Source of the DNA: Clostridium sp. CAG:524
GTDB lineage: Bacteria; Bacillota_I; Bacilli_A; RF39; UBA660
Assembly: GCA_000434555.1 (NCBI GenBank)
Contig: FR880118.1
Coordinates: 112,032-176,031, forward strand
DNA length: 64,000 bases
Direction of reading: 5' to 3'
The notes beneath the pieces were generated by a model that had not been told where the DNA came from, made no database searches, and saw only the letters and a program-made list of their open reading frames with translations. Positions 9,963 through 19,056 of the stretch are shown here, piece by piece. Numbering within the stretch: the stretch's first letter is position 1; each line of letters begins with the position of its first letter. A program made the translations under genes and the position numbers.

Positions 9963-10601
9963 TTATTTAATATAATCATTAATGGTAGAATTCAAGAAAC
10001 AATAAATCTTGGGATTCAACATTTTTATTTCCAATGAATTTCTTCTACATATACTTTTTTTACTAAATTTATTTACTATAATATCAGCTAGTTGTAAACA
10101 AATTATATTTTTTGAATCAGCCTGTTCTACTTTTTTAACAATATTCAAATTATTAGGTAACCACATTTCTAAATTTTCAATTTCATCATTTGGTAAATTA
10201 ATGTTATCTATTTTTATGTATAAATCATCATGTTTTGTAATCAAATCATCATCAATCATTTTAACAATTAAATGTTGAATAGCCTTATTATATTTAAAAC
10301 TTTTTTTATTATATTTTTTAAAAATAAAACATTCTTTCTTATCAATTATTAACACAATTGGCGTTATGTAATCATTTGAACCAATTATTGGTGATAAATA
10401 GTAAAAATTTTTTTTGTTATCCGTAGCATGTAATTCATTACAGTTCAAGACTTTGCACAAATGTCTATGCAATGGAACAAAAATTTTTTCTAGTTTTTCT
10501 TGATATTTCTTTTCAAATAATACACCACCAATAATTATATATTTTTCATCCTTAGAATCAAAATTTCCTGACTCGTCTAACATTAACATAAATTTACTCA
10601 T
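9963..10601 (-). CDS. DUF3800-family protein
   Basis: The N-terminus MLMLDESGNF, followed by YIIIGGV, ELHATD in the first half and CLQLADIIV near the end, matches DUF3800, a family with conserved acidic residues thought to have an RNase H-like fold. I use the second ATG (MSKFML...) because AGGAGG is 10 nt before it but only 1 nt before the first ATG. DUF3800 genes are frequent next to restriction systems and mobile elements; their biochemical activity is not established. Confidence 0.75.
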   Translation of the reverse strand: MSKFMLMLDESGNFDSKDEKYIIIGGVLFEKKYQEKLEKIFVPLHRHLCKVLNCNELHATDNKKNFYYLSPIIGSNDYITPIVLIIDKKECFIFKKYNKKSFKYNKAIQHLIVKMIDDDLITKHDDLYIKIDNINLPNDEIENLEMWLPNNLNIVKKVEQADSKNIICLQLADIIVNKFSKKSICRRNSLEIKMLNPKIYCFLNSTINDYIK

Positions 10602-10706
10602 TTTGACCATACCTCCTGAATTTTACTTTTCCTAAGTTTTTATTTTGAATAAATGAGTTGATATATGCTTAGTACTCAATTACTTATTAAATATTTCAAA
10701 ACATTC

Positions 10707-11123
10707 TCAACTTTTTTCTAACATCTCTAAAGTAACTCTATCTCTCTTACCATTATAAAACTTATCTATTATTTTACCAAATATTTTTTCTCCTTGAATA
10801 GAATATTCAAATAATGTCATACATGAATTTAACTTAAGATAGTCTGGATAACCAAATATATTTTCTATACTATCATCTAATTTATATAATTCATTACATA
10901 TTTCTATCATATTGTTTCTTAAATATGGATTCTTCATATATTCAATCACTTCATCAACACTATCAAGTCCATAATATTCTGAATTATAACTCTGACCTAA
11001 ACCTTTTAATTGTGGGAATATATACCATATCCAGTGAGTTCTTTTATATCCATCTTTTATTTCAGAAAGCGCTATTTCATAATAAAGTTCCTGCATTTTA
11101 ATAAATCTATCTATATCATACAT
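10707..11123 (-). CDS. DUF1810-family protein
   Basis: This is a 138-aa protein with the family's hallmark HWIWYIFPQ near residue 31, then LGQSYNSEYYG and NSCMTLFEY. It is full length for DUF1810. GGGAGG precedes the ATG. The function of the family is not known; it is often found in accessory regions. Confidence 0.8.
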   Translation of the reverse strand: MYDIDRFIKMQELYYEIALSEIKDGYKRTHWIWYIFPQLKGLGQSYNSEYYGLDSVDEVIEYMKNPYLRNNMIEICNELYKLDDSIENIFGYPDYLKLNSCMTLFEYSIQGEKIFGKIIDKFYNGKRDRVTLEMLEKS

Positions 11124-11316
11124 ATTTCTTCCTCCCTAATTACATATTATCACATAATTATTAATTTACTTGTGCTTTTTATTAACATTTTTATTTACAA
11201 TATACTTTACATCAACATTTTTAATAAAAACATACACAATACATAATAAATATGATATTACCTATAAACAAGTTATTAACATTTAATTTACATAGATAAC
11301 AAAAAACAGAATATAT

Positions 11317-11559
11317 TTATCCATCATATCCTGTTCTTATTTCATATTCCCTATCATTAGCCGGATTATAATATTCATCACATACAATTCTTCCATCTTC
11401 ATCATCATAACAAACCATATCATTATTAGCATTTCTATTACTATTACTAGAAGAACCATCATCATTTACTATTAACACAATAATCATTCCGACTATAATT
11501 ATAAATATTATCCATTCAAAAGTTATCCTTTTATCTAAAATACCTTTTTCTTTTTTCAT
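11317..11559 (-). CDS. Small single-pass membrane protein
   Basis: An 80-aa protein with a short charged N-terminus, one hydrophobic segment (about residues 13-32) and an acidic, asparagine-rich tail containing two cysteines. I place the start at ATG-AAA-AAA because TAGGTG lies 5 nt upstream; a longer TTG start would overlap that site. No family recognised. The tail probably faces outside if the positive-inside rule holds. Confidence 0.55.
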   Translation of the reverse strand: MKKEKGILDKRITFEWIIFIIIVGMIIVLIVNDDGSSSNSNRNANNDMVCYDDEDGRIVCDEYYNPANDREYEIRTGYDG

Positions 11560-11685
11560 ACACACACCTACCAAATTTATTGACTATATTATACTATAAA
11601 TATATGTAATTTTCAATAATGACTAAATTTTCCATTAAAAAGAGGATACTGTATTTACAAAATTGAATAAGTCAATAATGTAAAA

Positions 11686-13122
11686 TTAATCTCTTTTTGT
11701 TAGCATTTCTATATATACTGATAATTTATTTAACATTACACCATATGGATCATATTTTTCAATTGTTAATATATTATCAAGTACATTCGTTGAAAATCCA
11801 CTTATTAACACAGCATCTTTATCATATTTAGTAATTGGTACTCCATGTGTAGAACCAGCCACATTCCAAAATACTATTTTAGGTAATTTGTAACCCACAT
11901 CTTTAAACGCTTTTTTCCAGCCTTTAAAGTTAGTACCAGTTTTAGAATAGACTCCAGCATCAAACTCCATATCTGATATTATTAATAAATGACTAGGCAT
12001 TTCACTTTCATTAATATTATTTTCTTTTGCTGTATTTAATAGTAATTCAAATGCTTTGTCAATATCAGTATTTGCAACATAACATGGTATATTATTTACC
12101 TTTTCTTCTATAGTGTTACCTTTTATTTCTTGAAAATATGGTTCATCTGAAAATGTCATAAAATGATTCTTGAATATACCATTATTCCTTTCAGCAGTGT
12201 ATAATGCTAATCCTATAGAAGTTGCATATGGTATATTATTAGGATATGTCATAGAACCAGATGTATCTGCCATTACTAAAACATTAGTTTTGCAACCATT
12301 TAATACATCTCTTTGATTTTTCCACATTAAATCAAAAATTTCACTATCTCCTTTTCCATTTAATATCCTCTTAATTATTTCATATACATATAATCCATTA
12401 GTATTTATTTTAGCATTATTATTTTTTAATTCTTCTTTATATTTTTGATACTCTTTTGACATTTTATCCATAAAAGTATTTATATATTTAAGCATAGCCT
12501 TAGTTGGAATTTCATTAAAATCAATATTATCATATTCTTTATTAGTAAGATTCTTTTCAATAATATTTATTTTACTTCTTAATATAGATAATGTTTTTCT
12601 ATATTCTTTTTCTGTCATATTTAGACTATTCATTATTTTTTTAGCTACTTTATTATTCATGTTATGTGTTCTATGACTAGGAAGCCATTTAGCAAGTAAT
12701 GATGGGTTGTTAGAAACTAAATCTTCATTAAGTTGTTCTTTTATTAAAGATATAACTTCATTATTAATTGGTGTATCTAATCCAACTAAAATATAATCAT
12801 ATCTACCTAATTTACTAATATATGGTAATACTTGTAATGCAAGGTCTTTATGATTTAAACATAAATATTTGAATATTATTTTAAATAGTCTTCTTTCACC
12901 TTTACCATTTCTTATATCTAATATATATAATAAATTTGACAATGCTAAAATAGTATTTTCATTAAGTGCATTATTAAATAATCTTATAATTTCACTTTCA
13001 CTAGCATATCTCGTTAACATAGTAAAAACATCTAAATTACTATTATATGTAGACGCATAGTATTTTGATCCCTTTGTATTTAAAATTGTACTATTGCATT
13101 TTAATTCATCAATTAGATTCAT
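11686..13122 (-). CDS. DUF2828/Ro-like protein with vWA domain
   Basis: This is a 478-aa protein. The N-terminal ~250 residues are helical (LYILDIRNGKGERR, LGRYDYILVGLD, LAKWLPSHRTHN), as in DUF2828 proteins related to the TROVE/Ro60 fold. The C-terminal half is a vWA domain with a MIDAS motif, MADTSGSMT, and further acidic metal-site candidates. The start is the ATG with GGAGG 7 nt upstream. Ro-type proteins bind small RNAs and act in RNA quality control; DUF2828 members are poorly studied. No Y-like RNA was seen next to it. Confidence 0.75.
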   Translation of the reverse strand: MNLIDELKCNSTILNTKGSKYYASTYNSNLDVFTMLTRYASESEIIRLFNNALNENTILALSNLLYILDIRNGKGERRLFKIIFKYLCLNHKDLALQVLPYISKLGRYDYILVGLDTPINNEVISLIKEQLNEDLVSNNPSLLAKWLPSHRTHNMNNKVAKKIMNSLNMTEKEYRKTLSILRSKINIIEKNLTNKEYDNIDFNEIPTKAMLKYINTFMDKMSKEYQKYKEELKNNNAKINTNGLYVYEIIKRILNGKGDSEIFDLMWKNQRDVLNGCKTNVLVMADTSGSMTYPNNIPYATSIGLALYTAERNNGIFKNHFMTFSDEPYFQEIKGNTIEEKVNNIPCYVANTDIDKAFELLLNTAKENNINESEMPSHLLIISDMEFDAGVYSKTGTNFKGWKKAFKDVGYKLPKIVFWNVAGSTHGVPITKYDKDAVLISGFSTNVLDNILTIEKYDPYGVMLNKLSVYIEMLTKRD

Positions 13123-13310
13123 AAGTATTACCTCCATAAAATATATAACAAGCCACATTCATATTTAATCAATTTATATTTATTGCTGTATATGGCTTTT
13201 ACAAGACAAATATTTTCAAAATCATTTTCCATATTATTTGCTGTGTGTGTCTTCATTTGTAATTTAATTTTATAATACTTTTTATAATAAATGGTCGCGA
13301 AAAAAGCGAC

Positions 13311-13334
13311 AAAAAAAACACCTACAATGAGGTG
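13311..13334 (-). terminator. Terminator of the HTH gene
   Basis: On the minus strand a CACCT-AGGTG stem is followed by eight T residues. It overlaps the TAG stop of the 122-aa gene. A second small palindrome (GTCGC/GCGAC) follows. Confidence 0.7.
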
Positions 13335-13690
13335 CTACAAAAGGAATACAAATAGTTATTTATCTCTACTAAATCATAGATATTGTTATCTAAGCAATAA
13401 GAAATAACTTGATCAAATTTGCTACTGCTTAAGGAATATCCAGCAGAATTTAACAATTTATTAAAATCATTTCTTTTAAGTCCTAAAGCAAAACATAATT
13501 TTATAATTACATTCTTTCTTGGAACATAATTACTATTACATCTTATTTTAGAAAACAACTTTCTATCTATATCACCTTTTTTATAAATTTTTGAATCTTT
13601 ATAACCACTTTTATCAATATATGAAAAAAGTAATTCATTAAAATTCATTAATTTACAACAATTTAAATATTCTACTATTTTAGTATTCAT
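13322..13690 (-). CDS. Small helix-turn-helix-like protein
   Basis: This 122-aa protein has the pattern DRKLFSKIR, then a run leading to IIKLCFALGL, then LLNSAGYSLS and DQVISYCLD. I recognise this arrangement from a widespread small XRE-like family in Bacillota, found alone or at the end of larger signalling proteins. The sequence supports a DNA- or protein-binding helical bundle but not a target. It lies upstream of the DUF2828 gene on the same strand, though its own terminator stands between them. Confidence 0.5.
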   Translation of the reverse strand: MNTKIVEYLNCCKLMNFNELLFSYIDKSGYKDSKIYKKGDIDRKLFSKIRCNSNYVPRKNVIIKLCFALGLKRNDFNKLLNSAGYSLSSSKFDQVISYCLDNNIYDLVEINNYLYSFCSTSL

Positions 13691-13803
13691 ACAATTTCCT
13701 CCTATTTTGAATCATAAAATTCAAATTATTCCATCAAAACATTTTCTTAATTCATAAGGAAATTTCATATAAATATTTAAATTGTAAATTCATTATATAT
13801 TAA

Positions 13804-14499
13804 TTAATATTTCTTTTCAAGTAATTTATCATTTTTAATTTCTATTAATTCTATTAAATATGTACTTTTCTCTATTGTTCCATTTTTTAATTTTCTCTGA
13901 TAGCTTTCATGAATATGACCATGTATATTTATTGGTACTTTATTTTCATAAATATATTTGGTTATTCCTTTTAATCCATCATGAACTGGATCATAATTAT
14001 TATATGTATATGGCTTATCATGAGATAATAATATATCTACTTTAGGTAGTCCTTTTATATATGAAATACTTTTTTCATGAGTAAATGATGGAAAATGTTC
14101 ATCTTTATATTTAAAACTTCCTTCTATTCCACCAATCATTAATCCATTGACCTTTACTGTTTTACCATTCAAATTATATAATTCTTTTTCTTCAATAAGT
14201 CCATATTTGTCATGATTACCTAAGAGTGCTACTATTTTATTTTTAGGAACCACTTCAAGTATTATTTTATAATCATTATCACTTATATCACCAAGTATGC
14301 AACACAAATCATATTCTTTTATACTTTTAAGAAAACTTTGCAATTTTGTATTTAATGATAAATCTCCATGAGTATCACTTATTACTAATAATTTAATTTT
14401 TCCATCTAACATATCAACATTAGTTCCATCATACAACGTTTCTTCATAATCAAGATTAACAATATTTTTTCTCTTAAAAATATTTAATATTTTCTTCAT
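13804..14499 (-). CDS. Calcineurin-like metallophosphoesterase
   Basis: A 231-aa protein with the standard metal motifs in order: SDTHGD, GDISDND, GNHDKYG, a later LLSHDKPY and GHIHESY. It is single-domain and has no signal peptide. GGTG lies upstream of the ATG. Substrates of stand-alone members range from nucleotides to phosphodiesters, so the exact reaction is not predictable. Confidence 0.85.
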   Translation of the reverse strand: MKKILNIFKRKNIVNLDYEETLYDGTNVDMLDGKIKLLVISDTHGDLSLNTKLQSFLKSIKEYDLCCILGDISDNDYKIILEVVPKNKIVALLGNHDKYGLIEEKELYNLNGKTVKVNGLMIGGIEGSFKYKDEHFPSFTHEKSISYIKGLPKVDILLSHDKPYTYNNYDPVHDGLKGITKYIYENKVPINIHGHIHESYQRKLKNGTIEKSTYLIELIEIKNDKLLEKKY

Positions 14500-14600
14500 A
14501 GTATTACACCTTTAACAATAATATATTTTACATACAAACTTATAATCACATTTTAACTTTACTAACATTATAATACAAATATTTATTTTAAAACAATAAA

Positions 14601-14631
14601 AATGAGAGTAAATATCAATACTACTCTCATT
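14601..14631 (-). terminator. Terminator after the 380-aa unknown gene
   Basis: AATGAGAGTA and an almost perfect complement form a long stem, and a T-rich tract follows on the minus strand. It lies just beyond the stop of the gene that starts at 15773. Confidence 0.65.
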
Positions 14632-14633
14632 AT

Positions 14634-15773
14634 CTATAAATTATTTATCTTTTTTCTAAACTTTACTTCTAACACTATTCCTTTATCTTTTCTATTTGTA
14701 TCTTGTGATGCTTCAATTAACTGATATGTTCCATCGCCAAATATAATACCATTTAATATTCTTTTAACATTAAGATATATTCTTTTTTCATTTATATCTG
14801 TATTTAATACATATGTTGTAAAACTTTCACCAGTTTTTTCATCAAAAACTTCATCCATTTGCTCTATAGCAATATCTTTTAAAGCTTGTGGTGAATCATC
14901 ATATTTAATAACTTTATCAAGTATATTAAGTTCTCTTGCTACAAAATATAAAAGACAGTCAGATCCTAAAATAGTATCAGTTGATAAAATATAATCATAT
15001 GATTCATTTATAGCTCTTTCATATTTTTCTTTTTCTATTCTCTCATTATGTTTTTCAAAGTTATCAATAATTCTTTTTGTTTCCTCTTTTATTTCATCTA
15101 AAATATTTAAATGTACACATGTATAACTTGCTAAAGATGAATCATATTTTTCAATAAAACTAATATAAAAACTATTTAATTTAGTTCTACTTACTTCATC
15201 CTTAGTTTTAAATTGTTTATGTAACATATCTTCTAAACTCTTATTGTTTTCATGAATTATATCATTTATCATTCTTTTAGCAAAGTAATTTAAAGTCTCC
15301 TCGTATCCTTTATATTCCGCGTAAATATAGCAAAATCCCATACCAAAATATTCTAAAATTTCTTTATCTTCTTCACTTTTCTTATATAATTCAATTATTA
15401 ATTTTTCTTTATCATATTTAGCCAAAGGCACAAGAAAATATTTTTTATTTAATAATTTGTTTCCTTTTGTTATCTCAAACATTATTGTATAAATTTCAGT
15501 TGTTTCAAGTTCTTTTCCAACATGACTTAAAAAATAATCAGCAACATCACATACAAAATCTATTTTATGCTTAAATTTTATTATTAAATATTTAACAAAT
15601 TCATAATCACATTTAACATTATCAGAACATAAATTATAGAAATTATTGTCCCCTGATACACTAATAACCTGCATCATAAAATCTTTATCATTTTCAAGTT
15701 CATCAATATCATATATAGTTATATCTTCACTATTGATATATCTATTTATTAATTCTCTACTATATTTTTTCAC
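14634..15773 (-). CDS. Unknown cytosolic protein
   Basis: A 379-aa acidic, lysine-rich, mostly helical protein with no membrane segment and no motif I recognise. A helical segment rich in E, K and R (about residues 220-260) may form a coiled coil. The last ~120 residues look like a separate alpha/beta domain (YVLNTDINEKRIYLNV... IVLEVKFR). I choose the GTG start with AGGGG 8 nt upstream rather than the earlier GTG that overlaps it. Confidence 0.6.
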   Translation of the reverse strand: MKKYSRELINRYINSEDITIYDIDELENDKDFMMQVISVSGDNNFYNLCSDNVKCDYEFVKYLIIKFKHKIDFVCDVADYFLSHVGKELETTEIYTIMFEITKGNKLLNKKYFLVPLAKYDKEKLIIELYKKSEEDKEILEYFGMGFCYIYAEYKGYEETLNYFAKRMINDIIHENNKSLEDMLHKQFKTKDEVSRTKLNSFYISFIEKYDSSLASYTCVHLNILDEIKEETKRIIDNFEKHNERIEKEKYERAINESYDYILSTDTILGSDCLLYFVARELNILDKVIKYDDSPQALKDIAIEQMDEVFDEKTGESFTTYVLNTDINEKRIYLNVKRILNGIIFGDGTYQLIEASQDTNRKDKGIVLEVKFRKKINNL

Positions 15774-15827
15774 TTTTAACACCCCTAATTAAGTTGAAAT
15801 ATATTATATACAAAATATTAAAAAAGT

Positions 15828-15853
15828 CAAATAAAAAGCACACATTCGTGTAC
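15828..15853 (-). terminator. Terminator of the sbcC remnant
   Basis: GTACAC-GAAT-GTGTGC hairpin followed by TTTTTATTT on the minus strand, just beyond the sbcC stop codon. It suggests that the 3' end of the gene is the native one. Confidence 0.55.
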
Positions 15854-15864
15854 TTAATATATCA

Positions 15865-16240
15865 TTATGATTCAATACTTAACTTACTACCAGTACTTGT
15901 TTTACTAACAATTATTTTATTATCAATTCTACTAATAAGTTCTGTAACATGTGATATTACACCTATTAATTTATCATTACTAGATAAGTCAGTTAAGATA
16001 TTTAGTGCTTGATTTAATGATTCAGTATCTAATGAACCAAATCCTTCATCTATAAATAATGAATCTATTCTTATACCTCCATGAGTATTACTAATGGTAT
16101 CACTTAATCCTAATGCTAAAGCAAGTGATGCTTTAAACTTCTCTCCACCTGATAATGATGCTACATCACGTTCTTTACCAGTATATGAATCAAATATAGA
16201 AAAATCGAGTCCTGTCTTAACATTAAGTTTAGTATTTTTT
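15865..16240 (-). pseudogene. sbcC: C-terminal stump of sbcC (exonuclease SbcCD subunit C)
   Basis: The minus strand encodes about 125 residues that match the end of SbcC: the ABC signature LSGGEKFKASLALALGL, the Walker B/D-loop FIDEGFGSLD and the last LIGVISHV. The frame meets a stop (TAA) at about 16242, so the N-terminal Walker A lobe, the coiled coil and the zinc hook are all absent, and none is found elsewhere in the window. SbcC normally has about 1000 residues and pairs with the SbcD nuclease. The break lies about 250 nt left of the proposed element end. Confidence 0.85.
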
Positions 16241-16656
16241 TAATAAACAATAATATTGCTAAACACATCTAATGAATTAACTGATTTTTATTTATTAAAT
16301 GGAGTACCCAAATTACACCAATCGCAACTATTTTTGCTAAAAACATATAAAAATACTACTCTTAATTATTCATTTTGCATTCAATTTGAAATCCACCTTA
16401 GAATTAAAATGTCACCCAAAGATATTTTACCAAATATACTAATCCTTGCAATCTCCCTATTTTAGGGCAAAAAATGTGACCACTTTGATTCATGGCCACT
16501 TCAGGGGGGCGACTTGGTTCTAATTTGGCTAGTTTTATGAAACATTAAAACCCTTATAAAATAAGGGTTTATGTACTTTTAAGTTTATTAAAATTTACTT
16601 AAATTTAATGAAATTTATAGGTTTGTGTACCTAAAAGTGTACCTAGAAATTCATAA
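16241..16656. other. Non-coding left end of mobile element 1
   Basis: No convincing gene. The stretch holds a repeat resembling IS21-family termini (AAGTGGTCACA and AAGTGGCCA on the minus strand, 16475-16502), the proposed attL core (16494-16508), a 10-bp hairpin AAACCCTTAT/ATAAGGGTTT (16548-16570) and a paired TACCTA motif (16637-16654 region). Confidence 0.5.
16494..16508 (+). repeat. Left direct repeat, candidate attL core
   Basis: GGCCACTTCAGGGGG; its partner lies at 25666-25680 with a single mismatch. Confidence 0.45.
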
Positions 16657-17352
16657 TTATTTCTTTGATGTTTTTGTTTTCTTCTTATTAGTCTTCTTAA
16701 CTTTTTCTTTATTCGCTATACTAGATTCACTTACACATTCTACGTATAATTCACTGAATATTTCTTCTAATCTTTCTATCATTCCGTCTTCCCCTTTTAA
16801 AAGATTCTTCATTGAAATAAACTGGTTATATAAAAAATATAATATTATTATCATAATAGTGAAAGTTACAAGGTAAGGTATGGTATTTGTTAAGCTATTG
16901 AAATCAAAACCATCTTTTGTAAGAAATGATAATATAGTTGGTATAATAATTGATAATATTGCTAATAAATTTCCCCCAACTATTTTAGGTTTTATCAAAT
17001 TTCTATAATGGTTAATAATACATATTAATGATTTTTCATTGTAAAAGTTATTTTCTACAGAATACCTTTTAAATAAATTTTTATCAGCGTTCTTAATAAT
17101 TGCTGACAATGTTTCCTCATTTGCTTTATTTTTTTCAAAACTAAAATGCAGTTTTGTATTCAGAACCTTTTCACTAACTTTTTTTAAAACTAAAATCATT
17201 GCAACAAATACTAATATCATTGGTATTACTTTATTGAAAAAGTTGAAAATTAATGAAGTTAAAATAAATAGAACATATATCAAAAAAGTTTTTTTCATAA
17301 TTATATTATATGGACTTTTCTTTTTATATATTTTTTCTATATCTTTATACAT
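16657..17352 (-). CDS. Four-TM membrane protein, unknown
   Basis: A 231-aa protein with two hydrophobic segments near residues 20-65 (close pair) and two near 130-180. It has a cytosolic middle domain and a very basic C-terminal tail ending in KKTNKKKTKTSKK. GGGGGG lies upstream of the ATG. No family recognised. It lies at the left end of the mobilizable element, downstream of the DUF3883 fragment, so it may be cargo; a membrane effector is one possibility but nothing in the sequence proves it. Confidence 0.6.
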   Translation of the reverse strand: MYKDIEKIYKKKSPYNIIMKKTFLIYVLFILTSLIFNFFNKVIPMILVFVAMILVLKKVSEKVLNTKLHFSFEKNKANEETLSAIIKNADKNLFKRYSVENNFYNEKSLICIINHYRNLIKPKIVGGNLLAILSIIIPTILSFLTKDGFDFNSLTNTIPYLVTFTIMIIILYFLYNQFISMKNLLKGEDGMIERLEEIFSELYVECVSESSIANKEKVKKTNKKKTKTSKK

Positions 17353-17409
17353 ATTCCCCCCAAAATTTAGTTAATATTATACTATAATTAAAATATTTAT
17401 TTTTGCTTA

Positions 17410-18018
17410 TTAAGCATAAAATCTTACACTTGGATATTCTATTTTCGTAATATCATAATAGGTGTATTGCTTATATTTAGGAAAATCAGCTTTCACATCC
17501 GTTACCATATATAGAGTATAAGGGTCTTTGTATTTTTCTATGAATTTTAATTCACCACTAGACATATTAAAGATAGGTTTATTTCCAGATGTAGACTTTA
17601 CCTCAATATACTTTTTCTCGCCACTTTCAATATATTCCATGTCATATGGTGATTGTGGAAAATCTAAACTTGTGTGATATAATTCAGAATCATCAGTTAA
17701 CTTTTCTAATAACAATTCATAAACAAACTTTTCACCTAATTTACCATTTTCTGCTCTTGACTTATTAATTAATTCATATGAAACATTTGTGGCTCCAGCA
17801 AGTTCAGGATTTTGTTCAACTACTACAACATAATCATTGTCAACTACTTTATTAGGATCTATCATCAATTTTTGTCCAACACCTTTTTGTCTTCTAAAAA
17901 CAGTTGATAAAGGAATTCCAGTGGGACCAATTAAAAATGTTATAAAGTTAAGAGTTTTGGTATCTTCATAATATTCAAATCCCCTAACTACAAATGCATA
18001 TCCTCCATTTTGTTTCAT
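17410..18018 (-). pseudogene. DUF3883 nuclease-like protein, probably lacking its 5' end
   Basis: The C-terminal half has GEKFVYELL, then SPYDMEYIESGEKKYIEVKST, the DUF3883 pattern whose D...E-V-K residues match a PD-(D/E)XK nuclease core. The frame stays open and looks coding for about 24 codons upstream of the first ATG (ITFNFKSDGYKIDNYDVLNS), with no start codon or Shine-Dalgarno site before a TAG near 18091. That is where the equally truncated RepA-like gene begins on the other strand. I infer a deletion that removed the two divergent gene starts. DUF3883 is typical of defence proteins. Confidence 0.65.
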
Positions 18019-18086
18019 AATACTATTAAGTACATCATAATTATCAATTTTATATCCATCAGATTTAAAGTTAAATGTTATAGGAA

Positions 18087-18955
18087 ATGAAGTCTAATGG
18101 ATTATATTGTTTAGTTGCAAAGCCTAAACTTGCATTACAACTTGCCAATTCATTAATTAACAATAAAGAGTTTCTAGGATTTAAAGTAAATCCAACTCCT
18201 GTTTTATATATTACCACAAAACTATCTGGTTTACAACTTAAAGAAAGATTGGAAATAACAGATTATGAGTTTCCCTTAACTCGTTTTTCTTTCTTGAAAG
18301 AGATGAAGAACATAAATTATGTTTAAGAGATGATCTATTACTTGATATAAAAGAATTTGCTACTAAATATAATGGAAAACTAGTAATAATTGATATTATG
18401 TGTGGCATTGATTATGGCTATGATTTAGATATTAATAATTATAATGATGTCATGAAAAATATGTTCGATAAATATAGAGAATTATCTAAGAAATATAACT
18501 TAACTTTTCTTTTAATACATCATTTAAATAAAGAAGTTAAAACATTAGGTAGCACAGGTATTGATGGTAATATGAATGGTATATTAACGTTAATCAATAA
18601 TAAAGATAACACTTATACTTTAAAAATAATCAATAGAGACTTTGAAGAACAAAATCTTAATCTTATAAGAAATGATAAACTTGAATTTGAATTTATTAAT
18701 GAAGATAATACTGAATTAGATTTTAATCTTAGTGTATTTATGAGATATGTAATTAAGAAAAAAGAAGTAATATTTACTCCAGCAGAAATGATAGCAGAAT
18801 TAAATCTACTAATTACCCCTTCTCGCTTTGGAAGATTACTAAATAGTAATATTAAAAGATTAGAAAAAGAAGGCATATATGTTGAGTTAAATAGAACTGC
18901 TACTTCTAGAAATTACAAAGTTAAGTTTATAGATCCTCTTGTTTTAGAAGAATAA
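18087..18955 (+). pseudogene. RepA-like RecA-fold ATPase pseudogene
   Basis: Two reading frames (18087-18326 and 18398-18955) belong to one gene. The first has KPKLALQLANSL where a P-loop of the type PKLGKS-LALQLA is expected, so the Walker A core is missing. A frameshift in a T-run near 18285 then splits FFLERDEEHKLCLRDD from the preceding frame. The second part keeps LVIIDIM (Walker B), LLIHHLNK and a C-terminal winged-helix-like domain (TPAEMIAELNLLITPSRFGRLL). Such AAA_25/RepA-type ATPases serve as replication helicases of Bacillota plasmids and integrative elements. This copy must be inactive. Confidence 0.8.
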
Positions 18956-19004
18956 GGTTTTAGGATTTATCCTAACTCACATTTGGTTTATGATCCAGTA
19001 AGAT

Positions 19005-19037
19005 AAGTCATAAAATGACTTCTTTCCATGGTATAAT
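19005..19037 (+). promoter_or_regulatory. Promoter and palindrome upstream of trypsin-like gene
   Basis: An extended -10 TGGTATAAT (19029-19037) is preceded by the palindrome AAGTCAT-AAA-ATGACTT (19005-19021), which lies where a -35 would be. This is the typical place of a repressor operator. Confidence 0.45.
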
Positions 19038-19056
19038 GGAATTGAGGTGAAATCTT

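Noticed and set aside
16256..16465. 69-codon plus-strand ORF at the left end of element 1
   Set aside because: No ribosome-binding site, no domain, and composition like the surrounding non-coding sequence.
16475..16502. AAGTGGTCACA and AAGTGGCCA repeats (minus strand) looking like an IS21-family terminus
   Set aside because: Only two short repeats, with no istA/istB fragment nearby; too little to call an insertion sequence.
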